This document shows, piece after piece, positions 63,159-64,000 of a DNA stretch of 64,000 bases (its first letter is position 1; each line of letters opens with the position of its first letter). The stretch lies in contig CANJIU010000002.1 of NCBI GenBank assembly GCA_947474365.1, positions 62,001 through 126,000 of the forward strand. Reading direction: 5' to 3'. The DNA comes from Opitutia bacterium (GTDB taxonomy: Bacteria; Verrucomicrobiota; Verrucomicrobiia; Opitutales; Opitutaceae). The notes under the pieces are model-generated. The model ran no database searches. It was not told where the DNA came from and was given only the letters and a program-made list of their open reading frames with translations. The position numbers and the translations under genes are program-made.

Positions 63159-64000
63159 CTAGCGCCGCTTCCGCCGTGAGTCGCTGGATTCTTCCGGCTT
63201 CGGTTCGCTGCCGTCGACCGGCACGGCGATTTCCACGTAGCCGGAGGCGGTCAGGATTTTCAGGCGGACCCGGTCTCCGTTCGCGGCCCGGATGATGGTC
63301 GAAAAGTCGGCGAGACTGGCAACCGGCGCATCGTTTGCTGCGACAATGACGGTGTCGCCACTCATGCCAGCCTGGGCCACGGGAGACGCGGGTGCCACGG
63401 TCTTGACCAGGACGCCCCGGTTATCGGACAGCTCCATATTGCTCACGACGGGGGATTCGCGCCCGCGATTCACGAGATCGCGCAGGGTCGCTCCCTGCCA
63501 GTGATGCAACGCCGATAGGTTAACGTCGTTCCCGTTGTCCGCGAAGGCGTTTGCCAGCCCGCTCCACGTCGTGGTGCGTGCCTTTAGCTCCCGCGAGGTG
63601 ACGCCGAAGCGGTCCATCGGGAAGTTTGCAAAACCAATGCGCTCGGCTGGCGAACCGGATTTTACCCGGTAGTCACCGGTTGCGGGATCGACGAATTGCG
63701 GGTCGGCGGTGACTGAATGCCGGTCAAGACCAAGACGCCGCAGGTCATCTGGCACGGTGTAGGTCGCGAAGAGATTGAAATCGAGGGTGGCGTCACGACA
63801 TCCGTCCATCGTCATGCCGCGCGGGTCGTAGGCCTTCCGGCCGACGAGGAGATTGTGCGTCACGACGTCGCGGCTGTCCGGATACCATACATGCGCGCTG
63901 AAGACCGGGCTGATGTTGTTGCGCACCGTCCGGAAGAAGCCCTCGCGCAGCTTGATCCCGCCCTGGAGACAGAGGTTTTCCTCTATCATGAAGTGCGTCG
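63159..64000 (-). CDS. Right-handed beta-helix protein with C-terminal PDZ domain, N-terminus outside window
   Basis: The frame remains open to the right edge, so the N-terminus is missing; about 279 residues are visible. The first part has parallel beta-helix rungs (HVWYPDSRDVVTHNLLVG, MDGCRDATLDFNLFA) and the DPQFVDPATGDYRVKSGSPA ending typical of pectate-lyase-like beta-helix proteins. After about 100 intervening residues comes a PDZ domain (LVKTVAPASPVAQAGMSGD, FSTIIRAANGDRVRLKIL), then a charged tail ending SRRKRR. A secreted polysaccharide-processing or substrate-tethering role is likely; the catalytic part is out of view. Confidence 0.8.
   Translation of the reverse strand, partial: THFMIEENLCLQGGIKLREGFFRTVRNNISPVFSAHVWYPDSRDVVTHNLLVGRKAYDPRGMTMDGCRDATLDFNLFATYTVPDDLRRLGLDRHSVTADPQFVDPATGDYRVKSGSPAERIGFANFPMDRFGVTSRELKARTTTWSGLANAFADNGNDVNLSALHHWQGATLRDLVNRGRESPVVSNMELSDNRGVLVKTVAPASPVAQAGMSGDTVIVAANDAPVASLADFSTIIRAANGDRVRLKILTASGYVEIAVPVDGSEPKPEESSDSRRKRR

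Overview
The window looks like a polysaccharide-utilisation and nutrient-uptake region of a Gram-negative, high-GC bacterium of the Verrucomicrobiota, most likely Opitutaceae. This is inferred from gene content: six large TonB-dependent receptors (TBDRs) without SusD partners, four of them carrying an LSPFxV motif after the signal peptide; many Cys-type sulfatases; a PVC-type haem-binding CxxCH protein; ECF sigma factors paired with FecR proteins, one fused to a LamG domain; and Tat-exported Gfo/Idh/MocA and FAD proteins. No rRNA, tRNA, CRISPR array, transposase or phage gene was found.

Layout. (1) 1-699: end of an FGE-domain protein. (2) 16230 down to 885, minus strand: TBDR, GH29 fucosidase, GH105 unsaturated-uronyl hydrolase and SGNH esterase, joined by overlapping stop/start codons; then a second TBDR, a Tat-exported two-part FAD oxidoreductase, a cytochrome b561 coupled by ATGA, and an SGNH-like protein. 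(3) 16373-18561, plus strand: ECF sigma factor and FecR-LamG anti-sigma-like protein, divergent from region 2. (4) 50114 down to 18650, almost all minus: sulfatase; two tandem PepSY-type membrane proteins; PhoD-like phosphatase; sulfatase; siderophore-type TBDR; a GH-like enzyme; ECF sigma/FecR/STN-type TBDR; a giant haem protein; GH127 arabinofuranosidase; two sulfatases; a ConA-like protein; TBDR; and ApbE. (5) 50115-50858: a gene-free stretch packed with hairpins and repeats. (6) 50859-54234, plus: Gfo/Idh/MocA oxidoreductase, APC permease and a small EF-hand protein. (7) 54312-64000: MHS-type MFS transporter, a TBDR with an N-terminal EF-hand, a dimethylformamidase-like/LamG protein, a PLP enzyme with a signal sequence, and the end of a beta-helix/PDZ protein.

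How it works together (inference): sulfatases, fucosidase, arabinofuranosidase, GH105 and esterases would trim a sulfated, fucose/arabinose/uronate-containing plant or algal glycan, with TBDRs importing fragments and the Gfo/Idh, FAD and permease modules handling released sugars. Two sigma/anti-sigma pairs probably couple sensing to receptor expression. ApbE, cytochrome b561, the haem protein and the PepSY proteins point to envelope redox chemistry and perhaps ferric-siderophore reduction.

Most interesting features: an in-frame second signal peptide inside the STN-type TBDR; the hairpin/repeat cluster at 50263-50668; a recurrent CCC-ATG start context without Shine-Dalgarno; Ca2+-binding loops attached to unrelated exported proteins; and a coupled periplasmic flavoprotein-cytochrome b561 pair.
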